Assembly: GCF_000252855.1 (NCBI RefSeq)
Contig: NC_017045.1
Location: 1,550,001-1,614,000, forward strand
Origin: Riemerella anatipestifer ATCC 11845 = DSM 15868
GTDB taxonomy: Bacteria; Bacteroidota; Bacteroidia; Flavobacteriales; Weeksellaceae
Direction: 5' to 3'
Length of the DNA stretch: 64,000 bases
Shown here: in pieces, positions 26,973 to 34,553 of the stretch
Layout of the letters: every line of letters starts with the position of its first letter
Position numbering within the stretch: the stretch's first letter is position 1
Made by a program: the position numbers and the translations under genes
Notes under the pieces: model-generated
Databases searched by the model: none
The model's input: the letters and a program-made list of their open reading frames with translations, nothing else
Told to the model about the DNA's origin: nothing

Positions 26973-26980
26973 TATATTTG
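26973..26980 (+). promoter_or_regulatory. -7 element (TATATTTG) for the feo operon
   Basis: An exact TAnnTTTG match, 20 nt upstream of the feoA start. I see no convincing Fur palindrome around it by eye. Confidence 0.6.
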
Positions 26981-27000
26981 CAGTCTAAAACTGAAATCTA

Positions 27001-27252
27001 TTGAAATCCACAGCAGAAGATAAATTAAATATCTTTCCCAAGCATACTTATGGTAGGGTTTTGGGCTATGATGATAGCCAATTAGAAATGCCTACAAAAA
27101 TTATGGAAATGGGCTTGCTACCCGATACTGTATTTAAAGTGCTTTATCAAGCTCCTTTTAATGGGCCTTTATACATTGAATTTGGAGAGGAAAAAAATCG
27201 TATCGCTCTTAGAGAAGAAGAAGCGGCTTATATTCTAGTGGAACCAATGTAA
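27001..27252 (+). CDS. feoA: Ferrous iron transport protein A
   Basis: An 83-residue SH3-like FeoA. The core reads LEMPTKIMEMGLLPDTVFKVLYQAPFNGP, then RIALREEEAAYILVEP. The start must be the TTG at 27001, since a stop lies three codons upstream in frame and the first ATG is inside the core. FeoA is a cytoplasmic partner of FeoB that modulates Fe(II) import. Its stop lies 32 bp before the likely feoB start. The TTG start may keep its level low. Confidence 0.95.
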   Translation: MKSTAEDKLNIFPKHTYGRVLGYDDSQLEMPTKIMEMGLLPDTVFKVLYQAPFNGPLYIEFGEEKNRIALREEEAAYILVEPM

Positions 27253-27284
27253 AGTTTTAGGGCTTGTCAAAACTAAAATACCCA

Positions 27285-29324
27285 ATGATGAAGGAAGATA
27301 AGACCACCAAAAAAGTACTTTTAGTAGGAAATCCTAATGTAGGGAAGTCCACTATATTTAATAAACTTTGTAATCTTCAGCAAAAAACAGGTAATTATGC
27401 TGGGGTTACGGTGTCTAGCCATTCGGGAACTTATATTTTTAATAATGAAACAGTACAGGTTACAGACTTGCCTGGGGCTTACAGTATTTATCCTTCATCA
27501 GAAGACGAAGCGGTTTTTAGTCAGTTTCTCCTTAGTAATAGAGAAGATTACTCTGGGATTATTTATATTTTAGAGGCAATTAGTATTAAAAGAGGATTGC
27601 TATTATTTCAGCAGATACAAGATTTGGGTATTCCTGTTGTATTGGTGGTTAATCAGATAGATCAAGCAGAGAAAAGAGGTGTTAAAATAAACATCAATTT
27701 GCTTGAAGAAAAATTAGGAGTTAAAGTTTTAGCTACTAACGCTAAAGAAAATGAAGGTATAGATAATATTAAAGAAGCTGTTTATCAAAATTTATTTAGT
27801 GTTTTAAAAGAAAATGCGTTTAAAATTCCTAGTGAGCAGTCAGGTTTAATACATAAACTATCACTTCAAATTCAAGAAAATAATTATTACAAAGTATGGA
27901 CTTTGCTAGCGTCTGAGGAATATCTTGGAGAAGTTAAAAGTATTAAACAAAAGCTTGATAGCAAAGATACTAAATGTGTTATTCCTAAAAGATTACAGGT
28001 TAAAGAGACTATAAGGAGATATCAAACAATAGAGCCTATTGTAGCTGAGGTGATATCTAGAACTCCTCAAACAACAGAGAGTTTTACCGAAAAGCTAGAT
28101 AAATTGCTCGTGCATAAGGTTTTCGGGTATCTTATTTTTGGGGTTTTATTGATGATTATCTTCCAAAGTGTATTTTTTCTTGCGGATTATCCAATGACGT
28201 GGATAGATGAAGCTTTTGCATGGTTGGCAGAAAAATCGGCGGAGGTGTTACCCGAAGGACCAATCAATAGTTTAGTATCTAGTGGTATAATACCAGGGCT
28301 TGGTGGCATTATTATTTTTGCACCACAGATAGGTATTCTTCTCTATTTTCTCTATTTATTGGAAGATTCTGGCTATATGGCAAGAGTGGTTTTTCTTATG
28401 GATAGGCTATTGAGACCTTTTGGGCTGAACGGTAAAAGTATTGTGCCTTTAGTGTCTGGGACGGCCTGTGCGATACCCGCAATTATGTCCACCAGAAATA
28501 TTGAAAATATTAAGGAACGCCTCATTACTATTTTAGTAACACCGTTTATGACTTGTGCTGCAAGGCTGCCAGTGTATAGCATTATTATTACCTTAGTTAT
28601 TCCAGATAAATATTTTCTAGGTGTGAGTTATAGAGCGATGGTTCTGATGGGTATGTATCTTTTAGGCTTTGTTACGGCTCTTTTGGCATCTTTAGTATTG
28701 AAAAAAATTATTAAGACAAAAGAAAAGTCTTTCCTTGTTATGGATTTGCCTACTTATAAAGTGCCTCTTTTTGGGTATGATTTAAAGTTGGTTTTAGGGA
28801 AAGTTTGGGATTTTATTACAGGAGCAGGTAAGGTTATCTTTTCGGTGAGTATCATATTGTGGGTTTTAAGTTACTTTGGACCGAAGCAATCGACGGACGA
28901 ATGGATAAGTGCCGATGTAGCTTTAGAAAATTCTTATCTTTCTAAAATGGGCAAAACCATAGAACCAGCGATTAGTCCACTAGGATATGATTGGAAAATG
29001 GGCGTAGGGATAATCACTAGTTTTGCAGCAAGAGAAGTATTTGTGGGTACAATGTCAACCCTATATAGCCTAGATGAAGATGTGGAGGAAGGTACTATTG
29101 TCCAGAAAATGCAACAAGATACAAAGGCTAATGGAGAAAAAGTATTTAGCTTTGCTACTGGACTTTCCATATTATTATTCTACGCTTTTGCGATGCAGTG
29201 CATCTCTACTATAGCAGTGGTTTATAGAGAAACTAAAAGCTGGAAATGGACTTTGATTCAAATCGTGGGAATGTCAGGATTGGCATATGTAGCATCTTTA
29301 ATAGTGTATCAAATATTCAAGTAA
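27285..29324 (+). CDS. feoB: Ferrous iron transport protein B
   Basis: An inner-membrane Fe(II) transporter with an N-terminal G domain. Seen: G1 GNPNVGKSTIF, G3 DLPGAYS, G4 NQID (residues about 10-130), then a cytosolic helical spacer, and two Gate membrane halves. The Gate halves include SGTACAIPAIMSTRN with the conserved Cys, FMTCAARLPVYS, and SFAAREVFVGTMS. About 680 residues, a normal size for Bacteroidota. The ATG at 27285 is preferred; 27288 and a TTG at 27264 are alternatives. It lies between feoA and a FeoB-associated small protein in one operon. Confidence 0.96.
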   Translation: MMKEDKTTKKVLLVGNPNVGKSTIFNKLCNLQQKTGNYAGVTVSSHSGTYIFNNETVQVTDLPGAYSIYPSSEDEAVFSQFLLSNREDYSGIIYILEAISIKRGLLLFQQIQDLGIPVVLVVNQIDQAEKRGVKININLLEEKLGVKVLATNAKENEGIDNIKEAVYQNLFSVLKENAFKIPSEQSGLIHKLSLQIQENNYYKVWTLLASEEYLGEVKSIKQKLDSKDTKCVIPKRLQVKETIRRYQTIEPIVAEVISRTPQTTESFTEKLDKLLVHKVFGYLIFGVLLMIIFQSVFFLADYPMTWIDEAFAWLAEKSAEVLPEGPINSLVSSGIIPGLGGIIIFAPQIGILLYFLYLLEDSGYMARVVFLMDRLLRPFGLNGKSIVPLVSGTACAIPAIMSTRNIENIKERLITILVTPFMTCAARLPVYSIIITLVIPDKYFLGVSYRAMVLMGMYLLGFVTALLASLVLKKIIKTKEKSFLVMDLPTYKVPLFGYDLKLVLGKVWDFITGAGKVIFSVSIILWVLSYFGPKQSTDEWISADVALENSYLSKMGKTIEPAISPLGYDWKMGVGIITSFAAREVFVGTMSTLYSLDEDVEEGTIVQKMQQDTKANGEKVFSFATGLSILLFYAFAMQCISTIAVVYRETKSWKWTLIQIVGMSGLAYVASLIVYQIFK

Positions 29325-29332
29325 ACTAAACT

Positions 29333-29482
29333 ATGAATGCACTTTGGTTACAATATATTATTATTTTACTTGTTTTTTTAATGGCGAGTTATTCTCTTTT
29401 TAAAGTGGTTAAAAAAAGTGTTTCTCCCACTAAATTTAAAAGTAAAAGAACTCACTGTGATAAAGATTGTAGCTGTTCTTGA
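29333..29482 (+). CDS. FeoB-associated Cys-rich membrane protein (49 aa)
   Basis: A short frame 8 bp after feoB. It codes for a 49-residue protein with one N-terminal membrane helix (LWLQYIIILLVFLMASYSLF), a basic stretch (VVKKS, KFKSKR) and a C-terminal CDKDCSCS. This matches the pattern of the FeoB-associated Cys-rich family (PF12669), which sits after feoB in many anaerobes and Bacteroidota and may act like FeoC in handling iron. Assignment rests on position, size and the terminal Cys cluster. Confidence 0.8.
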   Translation: MNALWLQYIIILLVFLMASYSLFKVVKKSVSPTKFKSKRTHCDKDCSCS

Positions 29483-29595
29483 GTTATTTAGGTGTTAAAT
29501 AAAATTTATTTTCAAGAAAAATAGCAAAACTATTGTTTTGTGTTGTTTAAAGTAGTAAATTTGCAACCTTTCATTTTTACTTTTTATTAGATTTA

Positions 29596-30279
29596 TTAGG
29601 ATTGCTGTGTGTAACTATTTAGTTCACACAGCTTTTTGTTTTTAATTTGGGGGTCTAAAATATCAAGGAAAATCTCCTTTCTTATGAGTGTCGCTCCAAG
29701 GCTTTCTAAATGTTGGGAATAAACCTGACAGTCTATCAGTCTTACTTGATTGTGATATTTCTCAGCAAAATAGATAAGTCCAGCTTTAGAGGCGTTGCTT
29801 GCCTTACTAAACATACTTTCTCCACAGAATATATTATGAGTCATGATACCATAAAATCCACCGACGAGAATGTTATTCTGATAAACTTCTATACTTTTTG
29901 CTATGCCTAGTTGGTGTAATCTAAGATAGGTTTCTATCATTTGCTCAGTAATCCAAGTCCCATCTTGTTCGGAGCGTTTTATATAAGCACAATTTTTAAT
30001 AACGGCTTCAAAGTTGTGATTTTCTTTAAACTCAAAACAATTACTTTTCATAATTTTCCTCATAGATTTAGATATTTTTATCTGTCTAGGAAATAATACG
30101 AACCTTTCTAGCGGAGACCACCAAAGGATTTCTTCCCCTTCATTAAACCATGGGAAAATGCCATTTTGGTAAGCTAATAGTACTCTTTTAGGAGAAAGGT
30201 CGCCACCAATAGCTACAATGTCTTCTTTTTGATAATAGGGATTAGGAAAAACGGTAGTTTCTTTAGGTAAAAGAATCAT
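29596..30279 (-). CDS. aat: Leucyl/phenylalanyl-tRNA-protein transferase
   Basis: Adds Leu or Phe to N-terminal Lys/Arg, making N-degrons. The 227-residue protein has the family pattern: IVAIGGDLSPKRVLLAYQNGIFPWF near the N-terminus, LWWSPLERFVLFP, then GGFYGIMTHNIFCGESMFSKASNASKAGL and IDCQVYSQHLESLGA in the catalytic half. The start at 30279 (MILLPKETTVFP) is preferred over 30309. Its last codons contain the hairpin that ends the feo operon on the other strand, so its C-terminal tail (KNKKLCELNSYTQQS) is constrained by that RNA structure. Confidence 0.96.
   Translation of the reverse strand: MILLPKETTVFPNPYYQKEDIVAIGGDLSPKRVLLAYQNGIFPWFNEGEEILWWSPLERFVLFPRQIKISKSMRKIMKSNCFEFKENHNFEAVIKNCAYIKRSEQDGTWITEQMIETYLRLHQLGIAKSIEVYQNNILVGGFYGIMTHNIFCGESMFSKASNASKAGLIYFAEKYHNQVRLIDCQVYSQHLESLGATLIRKEIFLDILDPQIKNKKLCELNSYTQQS
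29604..29645 (+). terminator. Terminator of the feo operon inside the aat 3' end
   Basis: The stem GCTGTGTG / CACACAGC (29604-29633), extended by AACT/AGTT with a bulge, is followed on the plus strand by TTTTTGTTTTT. It lies entirely within the last 16 codons of the convergent aat gene. Confidence 0.75.
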
Positions 30280-30301
30280 AAGGAGTGAGAGTTGAAATAA
30301 T

Positions 30302-30329
30302 AATCCCACCTATTTAAAATGGTGGGATT
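30302..30329 (-). terminator. Weak terminator after the DUF3127 gene
   Basis: A perfect 9-bp stem (AATCCCACC / GGTGGGATT) lies just upstream of aat. The following minus-strand sequence is only moderately T-rich, so read-through into aat is possible. Confidence 0.55.
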
Positions 30330-30351
30330 GTATTAGATGATATTATTTTAA

Positions 30352-30732
30352 TTAAAATGGTAAATCGTCATCTTCGTCCTCAAAAGGATTTTCGTTAGAT
30401 GATGAGGTTGCTTGTGGAGCGTTCATGGCTTTTGTAGGTTCGTTTTGATAGCCAGAACCTTCGGTTTTTTCTATTCTCCAGCCAACGATAGAGTTAAAGT
30501 ACTTTACTTCACCTTGAGGGCTTGTCCATTCTCTACCTCTAATGTTGATGCCTATTTTCACGGCATCACCTTCGGAAAAAGGTTCTAAAGCATGAACTTT
30601 TTCTTGTAAAAATTCTATATTGATAGGTTGTGGGTATTGTTCTTGGGTTAGTAAAACTAATTCTCTTTTCTGAAACCCACTTGGAAATGTTTGTGTTTCT
30701 CCTATTTTTTTAATTGTACCTTGTAACTCCAT
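30352..30732 (-). CDS. DUF3127 OB-fold-like protein
   Basis: A 126-residue protein. Residues 1-92 fit DUF3127, with KKIGETQTFPSGFQKRELVL, VHALEPFSEGDAVKIGINIRGREW and KYFNSIVGWRIE. The tail is flexible and ends in an acidic cluster (ENPFEDEDDDLPF) like the C-terminal acidic tip of single-stranded DNA-binding proteins. This suggests an SSB-like OB fold that binds nucleic acid and recruits partners through the tail, which is an inference from the layout. The gene precedes aat on the same strand. Confidence 0.85.
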   Translation of the reverse strand: MELQGTIKKIGETQTFPSGFQKRELVLLTQEQYPQPINIEFLQEKVHALEPFSEGDAVKIGINIRGREWTSPQGEVKYFNSIVGWRIEKTEGSGYQNEPTKAMNAPQATSSSNENPFEDEDDDLPF

Positions 30733-30905
30733 TGTCTTAAAATGTATTTTAAATAGACCGTAAAGATAAGAATAAAAAATAAATATTTTATAAAATTCGG
30801 GTTTTGGCTTTTCTTTTTATTGTCTATTTATATTGATTATCAAATCAGTAAAAATAATATTGTAAAAATTAACAAAAAAACTTGGATAGAATTGAAAAAA
30901 GTTTC

Positions 30906-30913
30906 TATATTTG
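30906..30913 (+). promoter_or_regulatory. -7 element (TATATTTG) for the tRNA-Leu/Gly/Leu operon
   Basis: An exact TAnnTTTG match, 69 nt before the first tRNA. TTG motifs at 30882 and 30892 are possible -33 elements. Confidence 0.6.
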
Positions 30914-30982
30914 CAACCACAAAAGAGGAGTTATCTCTTCTTGAGTAGAGTAAAAGTTTTCACATAGTTTTTTTAAACACCT

Positions 30983-31064
30983 GCGGATGTGGTGTAATTG
31001 GTAGCCACGCTAGACTTAGGATCTAGTGCCGAGAGGCGTGGGGGTTCGAGTCCCTTCATCCGCA
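30983..31064 (+). tRNA. tRNA-Leu (UAG)
   Basis: An 82-nt class II cloverleaf. Acceptor GCGGATG pairs with CATCCGC, discriminator A. The anticodon stem CTAGA/TCTAG closes the loop CTTAGGA with anticodon TAG. The variable arm is long. CCA is not encoded. First of three closely spaced tRNA genes. Confidence 0.95.
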
Positions 31065-31070
31065 CTGTTT

Positions 31071-31143
31071 GCGAAAATAGCTCAGCTGGTAGAGCGCAAC
31101 CTTGCCAAGGTTGAGGTCGCGGGTTCGAACCCCGTTTTTCGCT
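31071..31143 (+). tRNA. tRNA-Gly (GCC)
   Basis: A 73-nt cloverleaf. Acceptor GCGAAAA/TTTTCGC, discriminator T. The anticodon stem CAACC/GGTTG has the loop TTGCCAA, anticodon GCC. It lies 6 bp after the tRNA-Leu. Confidence 0.95.
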
Positions 31144-31153
31144 CTGTCTATAT

Positions 31154-31237
31154 GCCCTGGTGGTGGAACTGGTAGACACGCAGGACTTAAAATCCTGTGC
31201 CTCTTTTGGCGTGCGGGTTCAAGTCCCGCCTGGGGTA
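31154..31237 (+). tRNA. tRNA-Leu (UAA)
   Basis: An 84-nt class II tRNA. The anticodon stem CAGGA/TCCTG has the loop CTTAAAA, anticodon TAA. The T arm is GCGGG/CCCGC. The acceptor GCCCTGG pairs with CTGGGGT using three G-U pairs, with discriminator A. Confidence 0.93.
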
Positions 31238-31240
31238 CTA

Positions 31241-31283
31241 AACCGTTGTTAATCTTTATGATTTTCAACGGTTTTTCGTTTTA
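31241..31283 (+). terminator. Terminator of the tRNA operon
   Basis: An 8-bp stem (AACCGTTG / CAACGGTT, 31241-31273) with a long loop is followed by TTTCGTTTT. Confidence 0.8.
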
Positions 31284-31371
31284 TATGAATTTATTTTCCA
31301 ACTATATTTCTGTTTTGTGACTTCTCATTATGAAAAAAGTTTACTTTTGTTTTTTTTAAGAAAGTAAATGT

Positions 31372-32994
31372 ATGCATTCAAGGGTAAGCTATATTATATT
31401 GCTAGTGATTGTGTTAGTGAGTTGTAATTCGCTAGATAGATATAATCGACATATAGAAACGCCTATTTCCAAAGAGAAATTGATAAAGGATATTAACTAT
31501 GTGGAGAGGATTTTGTTTAAAAATCACCCTAGAATAGATTGGTATATAGACCAAAAGTCATTGCACTATTCTTTTGATTCTTTGAGGGAAACAATAGACA
31601 AACCATTAACTCCAAAGGAATTTTATTTAAAAATAACACCTGTGGTGGCCAAGATAAAACAAGGTCATATCACGATGAAGCCTCTCCTTAAAACTTATTC
31701 AAGTTCAGAAAGAAGTAGATATAAGGAATCCAAAAATCCTTTAAGTGGGTTAAGCTATTATTATGAAGATGGACGATTATTTATAGAAAAAAATACCAAA
31801 AAAGAGGCTGATGTTCTTCTTAGAGGTATGGAAATCGTTTCGGTTAATGGCATAACTCCTCAAGAATTATATGAAAAATATAAAGGAGGGCTTACTTCAG
31901 ATGGTTATAATCAAACCTTTATTCCATACTATTTTGCGGGTATGGTTAATCGTTTTTATCTAAATGAGTTAGGTTTTGTGGATAGTCTGGAAATAAAAGC
32001 AAAATGTGCAGATAGCTTGGTAATTTTTAATGCCAAAAGGGAGTTTAAAAAAATAGCTTATAAAGGATTAAACCCTAAAGAACAAACTAAAGACACTCTT
32101 TCTAAAGTTAAAAATGAGATTGAACATTTAACGAAAGAAGAAAAAATAGCTAAAAGATTAGAACAAAGGAAGGTTAATAGGAAAAAGAGAATTTATGGTT
32201 ATGATACAGATGAAAAAGTTTATATAAATGATTTATCTTTCCCCGTGAAAGGAGATTCTAGTATAGCGGTTCTTAAAATCAGAAGTTTTTCTTCGGGTCG
32301 TAAGAAGGCTTATGACGAAGTTTTTAAGATATTAAAAGAGCGTGAAGTTAGACACTTAGTATTAGACCTTAGAAATAATTTAGGAGGTCGTATTTCTCAA
32401 ATATACCACTTATCAAAATACTTGTCTCAAAAGGAGTTTCGTATGGTTGATGACCCCATAGTAACAAATAAAATGGTGTATCTTAATTACTTTAGAGGCG
32501 GGAATATTGTGAGTAAAATATTGCTTTCTCCCATTACTATTCCTCTTTTTCTTAAAAATACAATTTCTACTTATAAAGATTCCTATGGATATTGGCGTAC
32601 TCCGATTAAACAATCTCGAAAAACACAGCCTAAAGCACTTAATTATACTAATAAAGCTTATGTGTTAATCAATGGTAAAAGCTTTTCTGCCTCTAGCATC
32701 ATTAGTGCGTATCTCAAACCTTTACCAAATGTAATCTTAATAGGAGAAGAAACAGGTGGTACACACAATGGAACAGTAGCTGGTATGATGCCTAGATTTG
32801 AATTACCATATTCAAAACTAAATATAAGGTTTGGACTGCTTAGTATAGAGCCTACTTATAAAATGGATAAAGAGGGAAGGGGAGTAATGCCTAATATTGA
32901 GCTCAAAGAAAAAGCAGAAAATATTATCGAAGAAGATGATAAAATGTTAAACTTTGTGCTTTATGATTTAATTCCTCGTGCCTTTTCTTCGTGA
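31372..32994 (+). CDS. S41-family peptidase lipoprotein
   Basis: 540 residues. The lipoprotein signal has its lipobox cysteine at residue 18 (VLVSC). The N-terminal helical region (about 35-110) is followed by a PDZ-like stretch (FIEKNTKKEADVLLRGMEIVSVNG). The C-terminal S41 domain contains HLVLDLRNNLGG and the nucleophile region INGKSFSASSIISAYL, where Ser in SAS is the likely nucleophile. IGEETGGTHNGTVAG follows, and the ending resembles C-terminal processing or tricorn-like peptidases. Probably an outer-membrane or periplasmic protease. Substrate unknown. A bidirectional terminator follows. Confidence 0.9.
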   Translation: MHSRVSYIILLVIVLVSCNSLDRYNRHIETPISKEKLIKDINYVERILFKNHPRIDWYIDQKSLHYSFDSLRETIDKPLTPKEFYLKITPVVAKIKQGHITMKPLLKTYSSSERSRYKESKNPLSGLSYYYEDGRLFIEKNTKKEADVLLRGMEIVSVNGITPQELYEKYKGGLTSDGYNQTFIPYYFAGMVNRFYLNELGFVDSLEIKAKCADSLVIFNAKREFKKIAYKGLNPKEQTKDTLSKVKNEIEHLTKEEKIAKRLEQRKVNRKKRIYGYDTDEKVYINDLSFPVKGDSSIAVLKIRSFSSGRKKAYDEVFKILKEREVRHLVLDLRNNLGGRISQIYHLSKYLSQKEFRMVDDPIVTNKMVYLNYFRGGNIVSKILLSPITIPLFLKNTISTYKDSYGYWRTPIKQSRKTQPKALNYTNKAYVLINGKSFSASSIISAYLKPLPNVILIGEETGGTHNGTVAGMMPRFELPYSKLNIRFGLLSIEPTYKMDKEGRGVMPNIELKEKAENIIEEDDKMLNFVLYDLIPRAFSS

Positions 32995-33023
32995 TGTTGA
33001 ATGTATTTATGGGAGGATAAAAT

Positions 33024-33053
33024 AAAAAACTCAACAAAAATGTTGAGTTTTAG
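33024..33053. terminator. Bidirectional terminator between the S41 gene and the tRNA-Val genes
   Basis: A perfect 9-bp stem (AACTCAACA / TGTTGAGTT, 33028-33049) with an AAAA loop is flanked by A-rich and T-rich runs. Confidence 0.85.
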
Positions 33054-33128
33054 TGGGTTCTGAGGGATTCGAACCCCCGACCCTCTGGGTGTAAACCAGA
33101 TGCTCTGAACCAACTGAGCTAAGAACCC
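33054..33128 (-). tRNA. tRNA-Val (UAC), second of a tandem pair
   Basis: A 75-nt cloverleaf. Acceptor GGGTTCT/AGAACCC, discriminator A. The anticodon stem TCTGG/CCAGA has the loop TTTACAC, anticodon TAC. The body is identical to the neighbouring copy; only acceptor-stem positions differ. Confidence 0.94.
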
Positions 33129-33134
33129 TTTTGG

Positions 33135-33209
33135 TGGGCGATGAGGGATTCGAACCCCCGACCCTCTGGGTGTAAACCAGATGCTCTGAACCAACTGAGC
33201 TAACCGCCC
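33135..33209 (-). tRNA. tRNA-Val (UAC), first of a tandem pair
   Basis: A 75-nt cloverleaf. Acceptor GGGCGGT pairs with ATCGCCC (one G-U pair), discriminator A. The anticodon arm and body are identical to the copy at 33054-33128. The two are separated by 6 bp and share one promoter. Confidence 0.94.
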
Positions 33210-33231
33210 TAAATTTCTCATTTGAGTGGTG

Positions 33232-33239
33232 CAAATATA
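33232..33239 (-). promoter_or_regulatory. -7 element (TATATTTG) for the tRNA-Val pair
   Basis: An exact TAnnTTTG match, 22 nt upstream of the first tRNA-Val and directly after the folC stop codon. Confidence 0.6.
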
Positions 33240-33243
33240 CGAG

Positions 33244-34491
33244 TTATTTATTAACTGGCAAATTTTTTTCTAAAAAATCTCCTACAACAAAATTACTTCC
33301 ACCAATAAAAATCATCTCATCTGCTTTGCATAAGCGTTTCGCAGCATTGTAGCCTTCATTTACATCGTCAAAAATTTGGTAGTTTAAACCCTTATTTTGG
33401 ATTAAATTCTCGTAGTTTTTTGGGGGAAGTCCTCTGTTTATTTGAGGTTTTACAAAGTAATAACAGTCTTTTGGTGAGGTTAGATCGAATACAGGTTCTA
33501 TTTTTTTATCATTTACGAAGCCTATCACAATATGTTTTTTCTTTGGTATGGCATTCAGTTGTTTAAAAACTTCGGTTAAACCAGCGTGGTTGTGTCCTGT
33601 ATCGCAGACGACGAGAGGGTTTTTAGAAACCTCAAACCAGCGTCCCATAAATTTGGTATTATTATGAACATTAAGCAGTCCATTCTCAATAGATTGTTCA
33701 GAAATTTGGAAGCCTAATTTTTTTAATTCTTGTATAATTTCTATCACAACACGAATGTTTTTCTTTTGACAATCGCCCTTTAAATCAGTTTTGTATGGGG
33801 TTGCTATGGAAGTGGCGTCTATGAAATTAGCTTCCTTGGATTGGGCATTTTCTTGTATTACTTTTTTTATTTCTGGCTGTTCTTCGCCGCAGATGATGGT
33901 GGTTTTGGGTTTAATTATTCCAGCTTTTTCTGTAGCTATTTCTTCCAATGTCTCTCCTAAAAGGTTTTGGTGATCTAGCGCAATATTGGTAATGGCGGAC
34001 ACTAAAGGAGAGATAATGTTAGTAGCGTCTAATCGTCCACCGAGACCGACTTCTATAATGGCAAAATCTACCTTTTGTTCATAAAAATATTGAAATGCCA
34101 TTATAGTGGTAAACTCAAAAAAGGAAGGTTTAATATCCTTAGGGAGGTTTTTGAGTTTATTGATAAAATCAAAAACAAAGCTTTTGTTTGCGTTGGTGCC
34201 GTTTACTTTTATTCTTTCTGTAAACTCTACGAGGTGTGGGGAGTTGTAAAGCCCCACTTTGTAACCCTGTTCTTGAAGTACGGATGCTAACATATTGCTT
34301 GTAGAGCCTTTACCATTAGTTCCGCCTATGTGTATTGTTTTTAATTTGTTTTGAGGGTTTCCGAAAAAATCGCAAAGTTTTTTTATGTTATCTAGTCCTG
34401 GTTTGTAAGCTTTTTGTCCATCTATTTGGTAGTTGGGCATTTGTGTGAACAGCCATTCCAAAGCACTTTGATATTCTTCTGTAGTGAACAT
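33244..34491 (-). CDS. folC: Bifunctional folylpolyglutamate synthase / dihydrofolate synthase
   Basis: A 415-residue Mur-ligase-like enzyme that adds glutamate to folates. The P-loop HIGGTNGKGSTSNMLAS (about 55-71) and the Mur motif EVGLGGRLDATNII (about 146-159) are seen, as is LDHQNLLG. The C-terminal domain has VCDTGHNHAGL, the conserved D-x-x-H-N motif. It has its own -7 element (34506-34513) and is divergent from the unknown acidic protein gene. Dihydrofolate synthase activity is probable but cannot be separated from polyglutamylation by sequence. Confidence 0.95.
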   Translation of the reverse strand: MFTTEEYQSALEWLFTQMPNYQIDGQKAYKPGLDNIKKLCDFFGNPQNKLKTIHIGGTNGKGSTSNMLASVLQEQGYKVGLYNSPHLVEFTERIKVNGTNANKSFVFDFINKLKNLPKDIKPSFFEFTTIMAFQYFYEQKVDFAIIEVGLGGRLDATNIISPLVSAITNIALDHQNLLGETLEEIATEKAGIIKPKTTIICGEEQPEIKKVIQENAQSKEANFIDATSIATPYKTDLKGDCQKKNIRVVIEIIQELKKLGFQISEQSIENGLLNVHNNTKFMGRWFEVSKNPLVVCDTGHNHAGLTEVFKQLNAIPKKKHIVIGFVNDKKIEPVFDLTSPKDCYYFVKPQINRGLPPKNYENLIQNKGLNYQIFDDVNEGYNAAKRLCKADEMIFIGGSNFVVGDFLEKNLPVNK

Positions 34492-34505
34492 GATTTATTT
34501 TTATT

Positions 34506-34513
34506 CAAAGATA
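34506..34513 (-). promoter_or_regulatory. -7 element (TATCTTTG) for folC
   Basis: An exact TAnnTTTG match on the minus strand, 14 nt upstream of the folC ATG. It is divergent from the element at 34525-34532. Confidence 0.6.
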
Positions 34514-34524
34514 GATAAATTTTA

Positions 34525-34532
34525 TATTTTTG
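34525..34532 (+). promoter_or_regulatory. -7 element (TATTTTTG) for the 384-aa acidic protein gene
   Basis: An exact TAnnTTTG match, 21 nt upstream of the ATG at 34554. Confidence 0.55.
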
Positions 34533-34553
34533 TGACTGACCTGGAGGTAAAAG

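Noticed and set aside
30973-31320. Open frames across 30973-31320 on both strands
   Set aside because: They read through the tRNA-Leu/Gly/Leu genes and are not coding.
32961-33234. Open frames on the minus strand with a repeated LVQSIWFTPRGSGVRIP segment
   Set aside because: They are translations of the tandem tRNA-Val genes, a well-known artefact.
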